A stretch of DNA of 64,000 bases from Shinella sp. UYSO24 (GTDB taxonomy: Bacteria; Pseudomonadota; Alphaproteobacteria; Rhizobiales; Rhizobiaceae): positions 62,001-126,000 of the forward strand of contig CABHNZ010000015.1 in the NCBI GenBank assembly GCA_902167985.1, in the 5' to 3' direction. The translations under genes and the position numbers were made by a program. Under the pieces are notes generated by a model. That model had not been told where the DNA came from. It made no database searches and was given only the letters and a program-made list of their open reading frames with translations. This document shows, in pieces, positions 1 through 10,570 of the stretch. Positions within the stretch are counted from its first letter, which is position 1. Every line of letters begins with the position of its first letter.

Positions 1-1183
1 GTGATCAGTGACAGGAGAGCGGCCCCCTCCTCCTTGCTCAGCCGGCCCTTTGCAGCGCTTTCGGCCACGAGTTTTTCAGAGACTGCCTTGCCCTTGTCGC
101 CGCCTCCTGATCACGATCGACAAGCACGACGGGAATGCCGGCGGCGGCCGTGACATAGGCGATCGAGGCGCCCATGAAGCCGGCGCCGACGACGCGACCT
201 TTTTCAGCTCGGTCTTTTCGACGCCCGGCGGGCGACGGGCGCCCTTGCCGAGTTCCTGCATGGAGATGAACAGCGAGCGGATCATCGAGAAGGCTTCGGT
301 CGTCTGCAGGATCTGCGTGAAGTAACGCTGCTCGATCTTGAGGGCCGTATCGAAGGGCAATTGAAGCCCTTCATAGACGCATTTCAGGATGGCGAGCGCT
401 GCAGGATAATTGCCTGATGTTTCGCGGCGCAGGATGGCGGGGGCTGCGGGGAAAAGCTGTGCCGCGGCCGGTGTCCAGACGCCGCCGCCGGGGGCCTTGA
501 AACCCTTCTCGTCCCAGGGGGCGACGGGTTTGAGGCCGTCGCGGATCATCTGCCTCGCCGCCTCGATCAGCTGGTCCGGCTCTACCACCTGATGGATGAG
601 GCCCATGGCCTTGGCACGCTGCGGGGTGAGCGACTGGCCGGTCGTCATCATCTGCAGGGCATCCTGCGCATTGGCAAGCCGCGGCACGCGCTGCGTGCCG
701 CCGCACCCGGGAAGATGCCGACCTTGACCTCAGGCAGCGCCAGTTTCACCGATTTGCCATTGGCGGCCACGCGCCATGGCAGGCAAGCGACAGTTCAAAG
801 GCGCCGCCCATGCAGGTGCCGTTGATCGCCGAGACCCAGGGCTTGCCGCAGGTTTCGATACGGCGGAAGAGGCCGGTCATGCGGCCTGCCACATCAAAGA
901 GCTTTTGTGCGGCGGTGGTCGGGTCCTTGGCCTTTTCCTCGGCAAGCATCGCAAACATGCCGCGGATCATGGTGAGATCTGCGCCGCCGGAGAAGGACGA
1001 CTTTCCGGATGTGAAGACGACGCCCTTGACGGCTGCATCCTCCACCGTCTGTTTGAGGATCGCCTCCAGCTCATCCATCACCTCGACGGTGAAGACGTTC
1101 ATGCTCTTTTCCGGCATGTCCCAGGTGACGAGAGCGATGCCATCCGCGTCTGTCTCTACGGTGAAATTCCTGTAGGTGCTCAT
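1..1183 (-). CDS. fadJ: 3-hydroxyacyl-CoA dehydrogenase / enoyl-CoA hydratase (FadJ-like), 5' part, runs off window
   Basis: Bifunctional beta-oxidation enzyme: the N-terminal crotonase domain hydrates enoyl-CoA and the following NAD-binding domain oxidises 3-hydroxyacyl-CoA. Visible are the crotonase signature (SGGADLTMIRGMF, then GTCMGGAFELSLACH) and, after repair of the frame, a Rossmann start VAVVGAGFMGASIAYV. The start is ATG 1183 (MSTYRNFTVE). Four one-base deletions near 773, 703, 193 and 98 split the reading frame. Each looks like loss of one base from a CC/GG pair. The gene is the last visible one of an operon read from 4518, after acyl-CoA dehydrogenase, thiolase and a small membrane protein. 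The C-terminus lies beyond position 1. Family assignment is firm; the substrate chain length is not known. Confidence 0.88.
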
Positions 1184-1232
1184 GATGGGATTTCCTCTTC
1201 CCTGAAATCTCATTGTGTCTGGTCTAAATCTC

Positions 1233-1430
1233 TCAAACGCCGCCCAAGGCAAGCACGAGCAGCCCGACCAGAATGATAAGAACGGCCAGCAGCATCCAGT
1301 TTGCGGCTTTCATGCGCCGAAAAGTCTCCCTCGGCACGACACGGCCAGCCTTTGCAGACGCAGCCTTCATGTCGTTGTCGAGATTGCGGAGCTCGAAATG
1401 TCGCTTGGTCTCATTCTGATGGCCTACCAC
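1233..1430 (-). CDS. small single-pass membrane protein inside the beta-oxidation operon
   Basis: A 65-residue protein of unknown function. The charged N-terminal half (residues 1-43, many K/R/E) is followed by one C-terminal hydrophobic helix (about residues 45-63, WMLLAVLIILVGLLVLALGG), so it should be a tail-anchored inner-membrane protein. The start is GTG 1430. It is supported by a strong ribosome binding site (AGGAG, six bases before the GTG) that overlaps the stop codon of the upstream thiolase gene (1440-1442), so translation may be coupled. It lies between the thiolase and FadJ-like genes in the same orientation. I recognise no named family. Confidence 0.6.
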   Translation of the reverse strand: MVGHQNETKRHFELRNLDNDMKAASAKAGRVVPRETFRRMKAANWMLLAVLIILVGLLVLALGGV

Positions 1431-1439
1431 ACGTTGCTC

Positions 1440-2643
1440 CTAAACCCGCTCGATGACCGTTGCCGTGCCCATGCCCGCGCCGATGCAGAGCGTGACGAGC
1501 GCAGTGTTGAGATCGCGGCGCTCCAGCTCGTCCAGAACGGTGCCGAGGATCATCGCGCCGGTGGCGCCGAGCGGATGGCCCATGGCGATCGCCCCGCCAT
1601 TGACGTTCATTATGTCGCGCGAATGTCGAAGGCCTGGCAATAGCGCAGGACGACGGCGGCAAAGGCCTCGTTCAGTTCGAAGAGGTCGATATCGGAAATC
1701 TTCATGCCGGTGCGGGCGAGAAGCTTTTCCGTCACGTCCACCGGGCCGGTCAGCATCAGGCCGGATCGGAGCCGATATTGGCAAAGGCCCTGATGCGGGC
1801 GCGTGGTTTCTTGCCTAGAATGTCGCCGCCAGCTTTCGAGCCGATCAGCACCGCTGCCGCGCCATCGACGATGCCGGAGGAATTGCCGGCATGGTGGACG
1901 TAATTGATCCGTTCGATTTCCGGATGGGCCTGAATGCCGACAGCTTCGAAACCGCCCATTTCACCCGGCATCTGGAAGGACGGGTTGAGGGACGCCAAAG
2001 CCTGCATGTCGGTGCCGGGGCGCATATGCTCGTCGCGATCCAGAATGACGAGGCCGTTCTGATCCTTCACCGGGATGACCGAGTTTTTGAAGTACCCGGC
2101 CTCCCAGGCGGCGGCGGCTCGCTTCTGGCTTTCGACCGCATAGGCATCCACATCATCACGGGAAAAGCCGTATTTCGTCGCGATCAGATCTGCCGAGACG
2201 CCCTGCGGCATGAAGAAGGCGGGGAAACTGACCGACGGGTCCATGTACCAGGCGCCGCCGGACATGCCCATGCCGACGCGCGACATGCTCTCGACCCCGC
2301 CGGCAATGACGAGATCGTCTGCGCCTGTCGCGATCTTGCCGCGCCGAAATTGACGGCATCGAGGCCCGAGGCGCAGAAGCGCGAGATCTGCATGCCCGGC
2401 GCTTGGTCGAGTAACCGGCCTCGAAGGCGGCCGCCTTGGGGATGACGCGCCGGCATCCATGACCGGATCGACGCAGCCCATGATGATGTCATCGACCTTC
2501 TGCGTATCGATGCCGCTCCTGTCGCGCAGCGCTTCCAGCGTCTTGGCGGCAAGGCGCACCGAAGGTACTTCGTGCAGCGAACCATCCTTCTTGCCGCGAC
2601 CGCGCGGGGTGCGTACGTGATCGTAAATGAAGACGTCGGTCAT
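1440..2643 (-). CDS. acetyl-CoA C-acyltransferase (thiolase)
   Basis: Thiolase of the beta-oxidation or acetoacetyl-CoA pathway, which cleaves 3-ketoacyl-CoA with CoA. Seen after frame repair: the N-terminal [16 protein letters not shown], the middle [20 protein letters not shown] carrying the active-site region, the [18 protein letters not shown] motif, and the C-terminal [16 protein letters not shown] with the second catalytic cysteine. The start is ATG 2643 ([10 protein letters not shown]). Five one-base deletions near 1620, 1760, 2338, 2402 and 2446 break the frame. Adding five bases gives 402 residues, the usual size for the family. It sits 81 bases after the acyl-CoA dehydrogenase gene and 9 bases before the small membrane protein gene. 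Confidence 0.9.
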
Positions 2644-2724
2644 GGTGTCATCTCTCTCCCTCAAGTCTCTTTTCGGCCCCTCCGCAAGCGGAAGAGCCTC
2701 TCTCGCTACCGCTTAAAACGCCGC

Positions 2725-4518
2725 TTAGAACGCCTCTGCCGATAGCTCCATCAGGCTGTCGGCGCCGGCCTCGATGCGGGCCTTGCGCAGCGCGGTCTCG
2801 GGCATGATCTTCTCCATGAAGAAGCGGGCGGTCACGAGCTTGTTCCTCAGATAGTCCTCCCGCGGATCGCCGGCGGCAAGCCTTTCCTGCGCAGCCTTGG
2901 CCATTTTCGCCCACATATAGCCGAGCGTCACGAGGCCGAAGAGGTGCATGTAATCAGTGGAACCGGCACCGGCATTGTCGGGCTTGGCCATGGCATTCTG
3001 CATGAACCACATGGTCGAAGCCTGCAGGTCGTTGAGGCCCTTCTTCAGGTGCCTGGTGTGGAAGCTCAATGTCTCGTCGGCGCGGTTTTCCTCGCAGAAA
3101 TCACCGATTTCCTTGAACATGGCCATGACAGCACGGCCGCCGTTCAGGGCCAGCTTGCGGCCGACGAGATCGAGCGCCTGGATGCCGTTGGCGCCCTCAT
3201 AGATCATGGTGATGCGGGCATCGCGGACATACTGGCTCATGCCGTGTTCCTCGATATAGCCGTGGCCGCCAAAGACCTGCTGCGCCATCACCGCATGGTC
3301 GAAACCCTTGTCGGTGAGGACGCCCTTGAGGATGGGTGTCGCGAGGCTCAGGAGATCGTCGGCATTCTGGCGCTCCTTCTCGTCTTCCGAGCGATGGGCG
3401 ATATCGGATTTCAGCGCCGTCCAGAGCAGGAAGGCGCGGCCGGCCTCGTTGAAGGCGCGGATGGTCATCAGCGTGCGGCGGATATCCGGGTGGACGATGA
3501 TCGGATCGGCCTTGCCTTGCGGGTTCTTGACGCCCGACAGCGAGCGGCCTTGCACGCGCTCTCGCGCATAGGCGACTGCGTTCTGATAGGCGGTTTCGGC
3601 AATCGACAGGCCCTGCAGGCCGACACCGAGGCGGGCTTCGTTCATCATCACGAACATGGCCGAGAGGCCCTTGTTCTCTGCGCCGATGAGGAAGCCCGTC
3701 GCATCGTCATAGTTCATCACGCAGGTGGCATTGCCGTGAATGCCCATCTTTTCTTCGATGGCACCACAAGACACGCCGTTGCGTGCGCCGAGCGAGCCGT
3801 CGTCGTTGACCAGAATCTTCGGCACGATGAAGAGCGAAATGCCCTTGGTGCCTTCCGGCGCGCCCTCGATGCGGGCAAGGACAAGATGGATGATATTGCC
3901 GGCCATGTCATGCTCGCCGGCGGAGATGAAGATCTTCTGGCCGGAAATCCGATAGGAGCCATCTGCCTGCGGCACGGCCTTGGTGCGGAGCAAGCCGAGA
4001 TCGGTGCCGCAATGGGGTTCCGTCAGGTTCATCGTGCCGGACCATGAGCCGCCGACCATGTTCGGCAGATAGGTCGCCTTCTGCTCGTCCGAGCCATGGA
4101 CGAGGATCGCGGCGATCGCGCCCTGGGTGAGGCCCGGATACATCATCAGCGACATGTTGGCAGACGACATATATTCGCCGACCGCGGCATGTAGCGTGTA
4201 AGGCAGGCCTTGCCCGCCAAAGGCTTCCGGCACGGCAAGGCCGATCCAGCCACCCTCGCAATACTGGTCATAGGCAGATTTGAAGCCCTTGGGTACCGAG
4301 ACAGTGCCGTCCTCGTTGCGGGTACAGCCTTCCTGGTCGCCGGAAAGATTGAGCGGGAAGAGAGCCTCTTCCGCCACGCGCGCCGCCTCCCCGACGATCG
4401 CCTCCAGCATGTCGGGCGTGGCTTCGGCAAAGCCCGGCAGGTTGCCGTAGCGCTCCAGACCCAGAACATCGTTCAATATGAAAAGCGTGTCGTCCACGGG
4501 CGCCTTGTAGACAGGCAT
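2725..4518 (-). CDS. acyl-CoA dehydrogenase, long form with C-terminal extension
   Basis: FAD-dependent acyl-CoA dehydrogenase that makes the first double bond in beta-oxidation. The 597-residue intact frame is longer than the roughly 380-residue short-chain enzymes. It matches the long subfamily (acyl-CoA dehydrogenases with an extra C-terminal domain, the DmdC-like group). Visible motifs include the substrate/FAD segment [18 protein letters not shown] (about residue 165), [13 protein letters not shown] and the catalytic-region [18 protein letters not shown]. The start is ATG 4518 with an AGGAGG ribosome binding site nine bases before it. It is the first gene of the operon; the palindromic operator at 4595-4616 lies 77 bases upstream. 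The enzyme class is certain, the preferred acyl chain is not. Confidence 0.93.
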   Translation of the reverse strand: MPVYKAPVDDTLFILNDVLGLERYGNLPGFAEATPDMLEAIVGEAARVAEEALFPLNLSGDQEGCTRNEDGTVSVPKGFKSAYDQYCEGGWIGLAVPEAFGGQGLPYTLHAAVGEYMSSANMSLMMYPGLTQGAIAAILVHGSDEQKATYLPNMVGGSWSGTMNLTEPHCGTDLGLLRTKAVPQADGSYRISGQKIFISAGEHDMAGNIIHLVLARIEGAPEGTKGISLFIVPKILVNDDGSLGARNGVSCGAIEEKMGIHGNATCVMNYDDATGFLIGAENKGLSAMFVMMNEARLGVGLQGLSIAETAYQNAVAYARERVQGRSLSGVKNPQGKADPIIVHPDIRRTLMTIRAFNEAGRAFLLWTALKSDIAHRSEDEKERQNADDLLSLATPILKGVLTDKGFDHAVMAQQVFGGHGYIEEHGMSQYVRDARITMIYEGANGIQALDLVGRKLALNGGRAVMAMFKEIGDFCEENRADETLSFHTRHLKKGLNDLQASTMWFMQNAMAKPDNAGAGSTDYMHLFGLVTLGYMWAKMAKAAQERLAAGDPREDYLRNKLVTARFFMEKIMPETALRKARIEAGADSLMELSAEAF

Positions 4519-4594
4519 GGTCGATAATCCTCCTCTTGGCAGCTGCGGCAGACCATCCTCCCGGTCGCCATCAGCCCTTCGTAGAAATATTTAA

Positions 4595-4616
4595 TTGACG
4601 TTTGCGTAAACGTCAA
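4595..4616. promoter_or_regulatory. 22-bp palindromic operator upstream of the beta-oxidation operon (LiuR/FadR-like site)
   Basis: Left arm TTGACGTTT and right arm AAACGTCAA are perfect inverted copies around the centre GCGT. The position, 77 bases before the acyl-CoA dehydrogenase ATG, fits a promoter operator. A near-identical copy lies at 46147-46168 and a degenerate one at 53070-53091, both before acyl- or nitronate-metabolising genes. From memory this resembles operators of MerR-family LiuR regulators of branched-chain and fatty-acid catabolism; the regulator itself is not in the window. The rest of the gap (4617-4972) holds no gene I can support. It must contain the divergent podJ promoter. 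Confidence 0.65.
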
Positions 4617-4972
4617 ATGCGTCACCCAAGATTTCTCGCGTCGGGAAACAAGCTACATAAGATTTTCTTCATATGCCGCGGTGACTTCCGACCGCGGAAC
4701 CGCCTGCGTTGCAAGGAGGCCGCGAAGCACAGCCAATGGCTGAAATCGTTAAAATTTCACCACCGGTTAACGGGTTATTTACCACGTTTCGCGAAAGGTG
4801 GGGGCTGGAATGGTCGTCATGCGTTGAGCTCCTTTGGCGCGACGTCCACTCAAAGTGGCAAGGCTTGCGTAAGGTAGCTCTAATATAGCCGGTAATTCAT
4901 GACTTCCTGTCGATGCGACGGGAACGGCTTACAACGAGTGACTGCAGGCACAACGGCGAAGCGAGCGAGCAC

Positions 4973-7900
4973 ATGAACGGATCCAGACCGACACCTTCCC
5001 GTCATACCGACCGCTCGTCGCTCGATGCCCTCAACCGTACGATCGAGGGGCTGGAAGCCCGTATCGAAGGCCTGATCACCGGTGCCACCCGCGACCGGCA
5101 GCAGGCAGGCGGCCATCCGGCAGCCGATGTTGCAACGGCCATGCGGCCCGTCGATCCGCTCGCTGAAATTCGCGAGCGGCAGCGGGCCCTGAGCGAAGCA
5201 CGCCGCGGCCGGCCGGCGACAGCCGAAACGCGATACGAGACGGAAAGCACCTTCAGGCACCGGAAAGCCACCGCCCGCCCGTCGAACGGCGGGTTTCGGC
5301 CAATACGGGCCGTGCGTTCGAACCGGTGGACACCCTTTCCCGCTACGCCGCCGAACAGCCGCGCGCATCGCGCCAGCCGGCAGCCCGTCAGCCGGCGCCG
5401 AGCCAGAACCAGAGCGTACAGGCACGTTTCGAACGCGCCGTCGAAGAGCCGAGCCTGCCGCTGCGCACCCATGACGCCTCGATGCGCGAGATCGCCGAAG
5501 CGCTTGTCAGCCTTCGCCAGGATCTGAAGAACGATATTGCCGATGGCGTATCGCGTGAAATCTCGGCTTTGAAATCCGAAATCCGCTCGATCCGCACCAT
5601 TGCCGAGGATCAGCGTTTCACCGATGAACTGCGGGTCGATTTCAACCGGCTGACCGACAGCATCAGCCAGCTCGGCCCGATCGGCGCGCGCGACGCGATG
5701 GACCTGAAGAGCGAGCTCGACGAGCTGCGCGCCGTCATGGCCGGTCTTGCCCGCGAAGAATCGGTGCAGCGGATGGAAACCCGCTGGCAGGGCCTCGAAG
5801 CCCGCATGCACGAAATGGATGCCGCAGACCTGCGCGAAGATGTCGTGCAGCTCGCCTACCGGATCGACGACATCAAGGGCCAGCTTGGCGCGATGAGCGA
5901 CAATCCGGTCATCAGGCGCTCGAACAGAAGCTGATGACCGTTGCCGCGGCGATGGAACAGCTTGGCTCGCGCATGCAGCCGACAGACGCCATGCTGTCCG
6001 ACCAGTTCGCCTCGCTCGACGACCGTCTGGACGAGATCAGCCGCGCAATCGCCGCCGGTTCGCGCGCCGCCAGCGACCAGACATTCCTGCAGCGGCTTGA
6101 AGGCCGGATCGGTGCGCTTGCCGAGCAGATCGACGTGATGAACCATGCCGCTGCCGAGCAGGTGGACCCGACCGAGGGGCTTTCGCTCCGCATCGAGGCA
6201 CTGACCGGCCGGATCGCCGAACTGGCAGACGAACAGGCTGCCATGCGGCTTGAAGAACGGCTCGACCAGCTTTCCGCCATGCTGATGGAAAGCCAGCGGC
6301 CGCAGGAACAGGACGAGCTTGCGAGCTATCTTTCGGATATTTCGCGCAAGATCGACAATCTGGACCATGGTTCGGTCAATGATGCACTGGCCGAGCGGCT
6401 TGATTATCTTGCCCGCCGCATCGACGAGATCGACAGCCATCCGGCGCCGCAGCCGATCCATGACGAACAGTTTGGCCGTATCGAGACGCGGCTCAGCGAT
6501 ATTGCGGCACGGCTCGACGAGGCAAGCGCCTCGCCGCGTTCCGACGACACGGCGCTGCGCAGCCTTGAAGACCAGATCGCCCATCTTTCGACGCTGATCA
6601 GCCAGCCTTCGGCCTCCGTCGCCTTCCCGGCCGGTTTCGAAGACCGGATGGCTTCGATCGAAAGCTATATGGCGACGAATGACGAATACATCATCGAGGC
6701 AGCCCGTCAGGCCGCCGAGGCGGTGGTCGATGCCTATTCGCGCACGGCCGCGACCGGCGCTCCGATGCCGGCTTCCGACATGGCGGCCCTCACCGCACTT
6801 GCAGACGACCTGCGCCATCTCGAAGACCTGACCCGCGGCAGCGACGAGCGTACGCACCAGACCTTCGAGGCGCTGCATGGCACGCTGGTGCAGATTGCCG
6901 ACCGGCTGGACCAGCTGGAAGACCGGCTCGTTTCTCCGCCGGAACTTGCCTACGCGGCACCTGTTGCCGCTGCGGCACCGGTTCAGGCCGCCATTCCTGC
7001 CGCCCCGGCACGCCGCCAGCCGGCCGCCGCCGACGTCCTGTCGCAGGATGTTGCCAGAGCCTGATGAACGTGCAGTTCGACAAGGACGAAGAAGACGATA
7101 TTCTGACCAAGGGCGACGCCGCTCGCGCCAAGCTCAACCGCGATGTGGCCGCCCAGATGGCAGCCGACATGGGTTCGCCGCTGCCGTCGCAGGTCGATGA
7201 CGAGGCCGATATCGAGCCGATCGTACCGCCGGCTGCCGTCAGCAAGGGCAAGGCCGAAGCAGCGCCGAAGGCCGGCCTCCTACAGGGTCTGACCCGCCGC
7301 TTCCGGTCCAGCACCAAGGGCGACGAGACGTCGAAGCCAGCCCGCGCACTGGTCGATCCGACCCCGTCGATCGATCCCTCCGACATGCTGCCGGTCGAGC
7401 ACCAGAATGACCTGATCGAGCCCGGCGCCGGTGCGCCGGACGTGAAAAAGATCCTCGAGCGCGTGCGCGCCAGCCAGGCTGCAGGTGATTTCGGCAACGA
7501 GCGCGCTGCCGTCAATGAACGCGCCGATTATATCGCTGCCGCCCGCCGCGCCGCCAAGGCAGCCGCTCAGGAAACCGATCCGCTGCAGGGCGGCTCGGGC
7601 AAGAACCTGCGCAAGACGGCAAAGCCGGTCGTTGCCAAGGCGGAAGGCGGCAGCATGCTGTCGCGCCATCGCCGGCCGATCCTGATGGCTGTCGGCGCCG
7701 TTCTGCTGGTGCTGATGACCATGCCGCTCGTCAAGACGCTGACCGGCGGTGACGCGCCTGCGCCTGCCCCGGCACCGGCCGCGATCCAGGCGCCAGCCGC
7801 TCCGGCAAACCCGGCACCCGCTACCCCGGCAGCACAGCCGCAAGCCGCTGCGCCGGCACCCGCAGGTACGGCACCGGCTGCGAATGAACAGGCGGCAACG

Positions 7901-8929
7901 CCGCAGGCTTCGCCCACAACAGCCGCCGAGCCCTCGCCTGCCGTCACAGCCAAGCCGTTGCAGCCGCTTGCCGGCACGCCGGAAGAAGCACGCGATGGCG
8001 CTGCTGCTCCGGGCGACACGATGGGGCAGCAGGCGGTCCAGACCGCGCCTTCGGCACCCTCTGCGCCGATCGTCGTTCCCGAGGGTATCCAGCCGCAATC
8101 GCTTGCCGATGCCGCCAAGGCCGGTGATGCCAATGCGCTGTTCGAGGTCGGTGCCCGCTTCACCGATGGCCGCGGCGTCAAGCAGGATGCCGCCGAGGCA
8201 GCCAAGTGGTACAAGCTGGCAGCCGATGCCGGTCTTGCGCCTGCCGAATACCGTTATGCCAACATGCTGGAAAAGGGCACGGGCGTTGCCCGCGACCTGC
8301 CGCAGGCTCTTGGCTACTATCGCAAGGCAGCCGATGCCGGCAATGCCAGCGCCATGCACAACCTCGCCGTTCTCTATGCGTCGGGCGCCGCCGGACAGGC
8401 GGACTATGCCTCTGCCGTACAGTGGTTCACCCGCGCGGCCGATCACGGCGTGGCGGATAGCCAGTTCAACGTCGCCATTCTTTATGCGCGCGGCACGGGC
8501 GTGAAGCAGGATCTGGAAGAGTCCTACAAGTGGTTCGCGATTGCCGCCAATGGCGGCGACAAGGACGCAGCCCAGAAGCGTGACGAAGTGGCCCGCGCCA
8601 TGCGCAAGGACCAGCTGGAAAGCGCCAAGGCCAAGGTCGATGCGTGGAAGGTGTCGGTACCGGATCCGAAGGCAAATTCGGTCAACATGCCCGACGACTG
8701 GGCCTCTTCCGGCAAGCCGGTGACGACGGGTTCCGTCGACATGACCAAGGCGATCCGCAACATTCAGGCTATTCTCAACAAGAACGGCTTCGATGCCGGT
8801 GCGCCCGACGGCAAGCTCGGCGCCAAGACCGTCGCTGCCATCAAGTCCTTCCAGTCCTCCGTCGGCCAGGAGCCGAACGGCCGGATCAACGACGCGCTCG
8901 TCAAGGAACTTCTGGCCCGCAACAAGTAA
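4973..8929 (+). CDS. podJ: PodJ-like polar localization factor: coiled coil, TM, Sel1 repeats, peptidoglycan-binding domain
   Basis: Large polarity protein that in relatives organises pole development and division. After repair it has about 1319 residues. In order: a cytoplasmic coiled-coil half rich in heptads (LNRTIEGLEARIEGL; repeated ..RLDEI.. units) over roughly the first 700 residues; an acidic/basic linker; one transmembrane helix (RPILMAVGAVLLVLMTMPLV, near position 7675-7735); a Pro/Ala-rich periplasmic stretch; three to four Sel1/TPR-like repeats (ALFEVGARFTDGRGVKQDAA and following); and a C-terminal peptidoglycan-binding fold (IQAILNKNGFDAGAPDGKLG). The start is ATG 4973 (MNGSRPTPSR). 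One-base deletions near 5250, 5913 and 7056 split it into four frames. Domain order fits alphaproteobacterial PodJ. Confidence 0.85.
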
Positions 8930-8973
8930 GCGGGCCAGGCATTTTCAACTCATATCCTGCCCGGCATTGCCGA

Positions 8974-9348
8974 TCAGTTGAGGCGACGGCAGCTCGGGTC
9001 GTTGGCGAGAACCAGCTGGCTGCGCTCACCGCGGCGGCCGAAACCCGTGACGATAACCCGGCGCGGGCTCACGTCTGCAATGCGGGCACGGCGCAGGCCG
9101 TAACGATCAGCCATATCCAACGCACGGTCCGGATTGCAGCCGCGCATGCGCGGCGGCGGACCACGACGGTCATCCCAGCGCGGCGGCGGGCCGCGACGAT
9201 CATCATAGTAAGGTGGCGGTGGTGGCGGGCGGCGGCCGTCATCGATGCGAAGCTCGAACCCCTGCGCATTGGCTGCCGGAATTTCGACGGCGATCGTCGA
9301 AAGCAGGGTTAAAGCGGCCATAGCCACCATTGCCATTGTTTTTTTCAT
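8974..9348 (-). CDS. small secreted basic protein, Pro/Arg/Asp-rich
   Basis: A 124-residue protein with a clear Sec signal peptide (residues 1-30, MKKTMAMVAMAALTLLSTIA then a cleavage-like ANAQG). The exported part begins with a low-complexity segment of proline, aspartate and arginine (two DDRRGPPPR repeats), then a compact C-terminal domain with two cysteines (MRGCNPDRALDMA and NDPSCRRLN) that could form a disulfide. The start is ATG 9348, with GGAGG six bases before it; the longer frame upstream lacks a site. It converges with podJ, whose stop is at 8929. Similar small periplasmic proteins are common and uncharacterised in rhizobia; the function is unknown. Confidence 0.8.
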   Translation of the reverse strand: MKKTMAMVAMAALTLLSTIAVEIPAANAQGFELRIDDGRRPPPPPPYYDDRRGPPPRWDDRRGPPPRMRGCNPDRALDMADRYGLRRARIADVSPRRVIVTGFGRRGERSQLVLANDPSCRRLN

Positions 9349-9643
9349 TTCATTTCCTCCCTGCCGCACCATGCGGCCGTTGAGCTGGAACGAGGGTGAA
9401 TTAGTGGCCTCGTGGCAAAACGGCAATGCGCCGGCGACGCGTTGTCATTAAATCAATAAAATTGACGTCTTATGTCGCAAACGCGCGTTGATTCACCCTC
9501 GTTGCGGCGCATGAGAACGTCAGGCCTTCAGGCCTTGTTCATCTACCCTGTGGGACCACTTCATTTCCTGTTCCGCAGCGCACCGTGTCCAAGGTTCGGG
9601 CGGCCATCGCGCATGACGTTCACCGGCTTTTCGAGGTCCATCC

Positions 9644-10570
9644 TTGACTGTCTATCTGCCCATCGCTGAACTCTCGGTGAACATTTTCATCATCCTCGGC
9701 ATGGGCGCGGCCGTGGGCTTCCTGTCGGGCATGTTCGGCGTCGGTGGCGGGTTTCTCATCACGCCGCTGCTGATCTTCTACAATATCCCGCCGATCGTCG
9801 CCGTCGCCACCGGGGCGAACCAGGTCGTCGCCTCGTCGATTTCCGGCGCCATCACGCATTTCAGGCGCGGCACACTCGACATGAAGCTCGGCAGCGTGCT
9901 GCTTGTCGGCGGTCTTGCCGGCGCCACGGCCGGCGTCTGGGTGTTTTCGTGGCTGCGGCGCCTCGGCCAGCTCGATCTGTTCATCTCGCTGCTCTACGTC
10001 ATCCTGCTCAGCACGATCGGCGCCCTGATGCTGCAGGAAAGCCTGCGCGCCATGCGCCGCGCCAAGAACGCCACCCCCGTGCCCCTGAAGCGCCCCGGCC
10101 AGCACAATTGGGTCCATCGCCTGCCGCTCAAGATGCGGTTCAAGAAGTCGAAGATCTATTTGAGCGCCATTCCCGTTGTCGGGCTCGGCTTTGCCATCGG
10201 CGTGCTGACCTCGATCATGGGCGTCGGCGGGGGCTTCATCATGGTGCCGGCGATGATCTATCTTCTGCGCATTCCGACCAATGTCGTTGTCGGGACGTCG
10301 CTGTTCCAGATCATCTTCGTCACGGCCTATACGACCATGGTGCAGGCGGCGACCAACTATTCCGTCGATATCGTGCTGGCCACGCTGCTGATGGTGGCCG
10401 GAGTCATCGGTGCCCAATACGGCGTGCGCGTCGGCCAGAAGCTGCGCGGCGAACAGCTGCGTGCGCTGCTGGCCCTGCTCGTGCTTGCGGTCGGCATTCG
10501 TCTGGCGGTCGGGCTGGTGATGAAGCCCGAGGATCTCTATTCCGTTGCAGTCGGGGGGCTATCCTACTGA
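9644..10570 (+). CDS. sulfite exporter TauE/SafE family permease
   Basis: Polytopic inner-membrane protein of 308 residues, of the TauE/SafE (DUF81) family that exports or imports sulfur-containing anions or organic acids. The internal duplication typical of the family is plain: GMFGVGGGFLITPLL at about residue 27 and IMGVGGGFIMVPAM at about residue 190, each in a hydrophobic four-helix half. The best start is TTG 9644 (MTVYLPIAEL). Its TGA overlaps the ATG of the next gene (10568-10572), so the two are translationally coupled. This TauE plus TIGR02186 pair is, to my knowledge, conserved in alphaproteobacteria. The substrate cannot be read from the sequence. Confidence 0.88.
   Translation: MTVYLPIAELSVNIFIILGMGAAVGFLSGMFGVGGGFLITPLLIFYNIPPIVAVATGANQVVASSISGAITHFRRGTLDMKLGSVLLVGGLAGATAGVWVFSWLRRLGQLDLFISLLYVILLSTIGALMLQESLRAMRRAKNATPVPLKRPGQHNWVHRLPLKMRFKKSKIYLSAIPVVGLGFAIGVLTSIMGVGGGFIMVPAMIYLLRIPTNVVVGTSLFQIIFVTAYTTMVQAATNYSVDIVLATLLMVAGVIGAQYGVRVGQKLRGEQLRALLALLVLAVGIRLAVGLVMKPEDLYSVAVGGLSY

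Noticed and set aside
5240-7064. Reading the podJ segments as separate genes
   Set aside because: The coiled-coil pattern continues across each break once one base is added, and no segment has its own ribosome binding site.
9455-9485. TTGACGTC-containing AT-rich stretch as another copy of the fatty-acid operator
   Set aside because: Only the first six bases match; the palindrome is absent and the neighbouring genes are unrelated to acyl-CoA metabolism.
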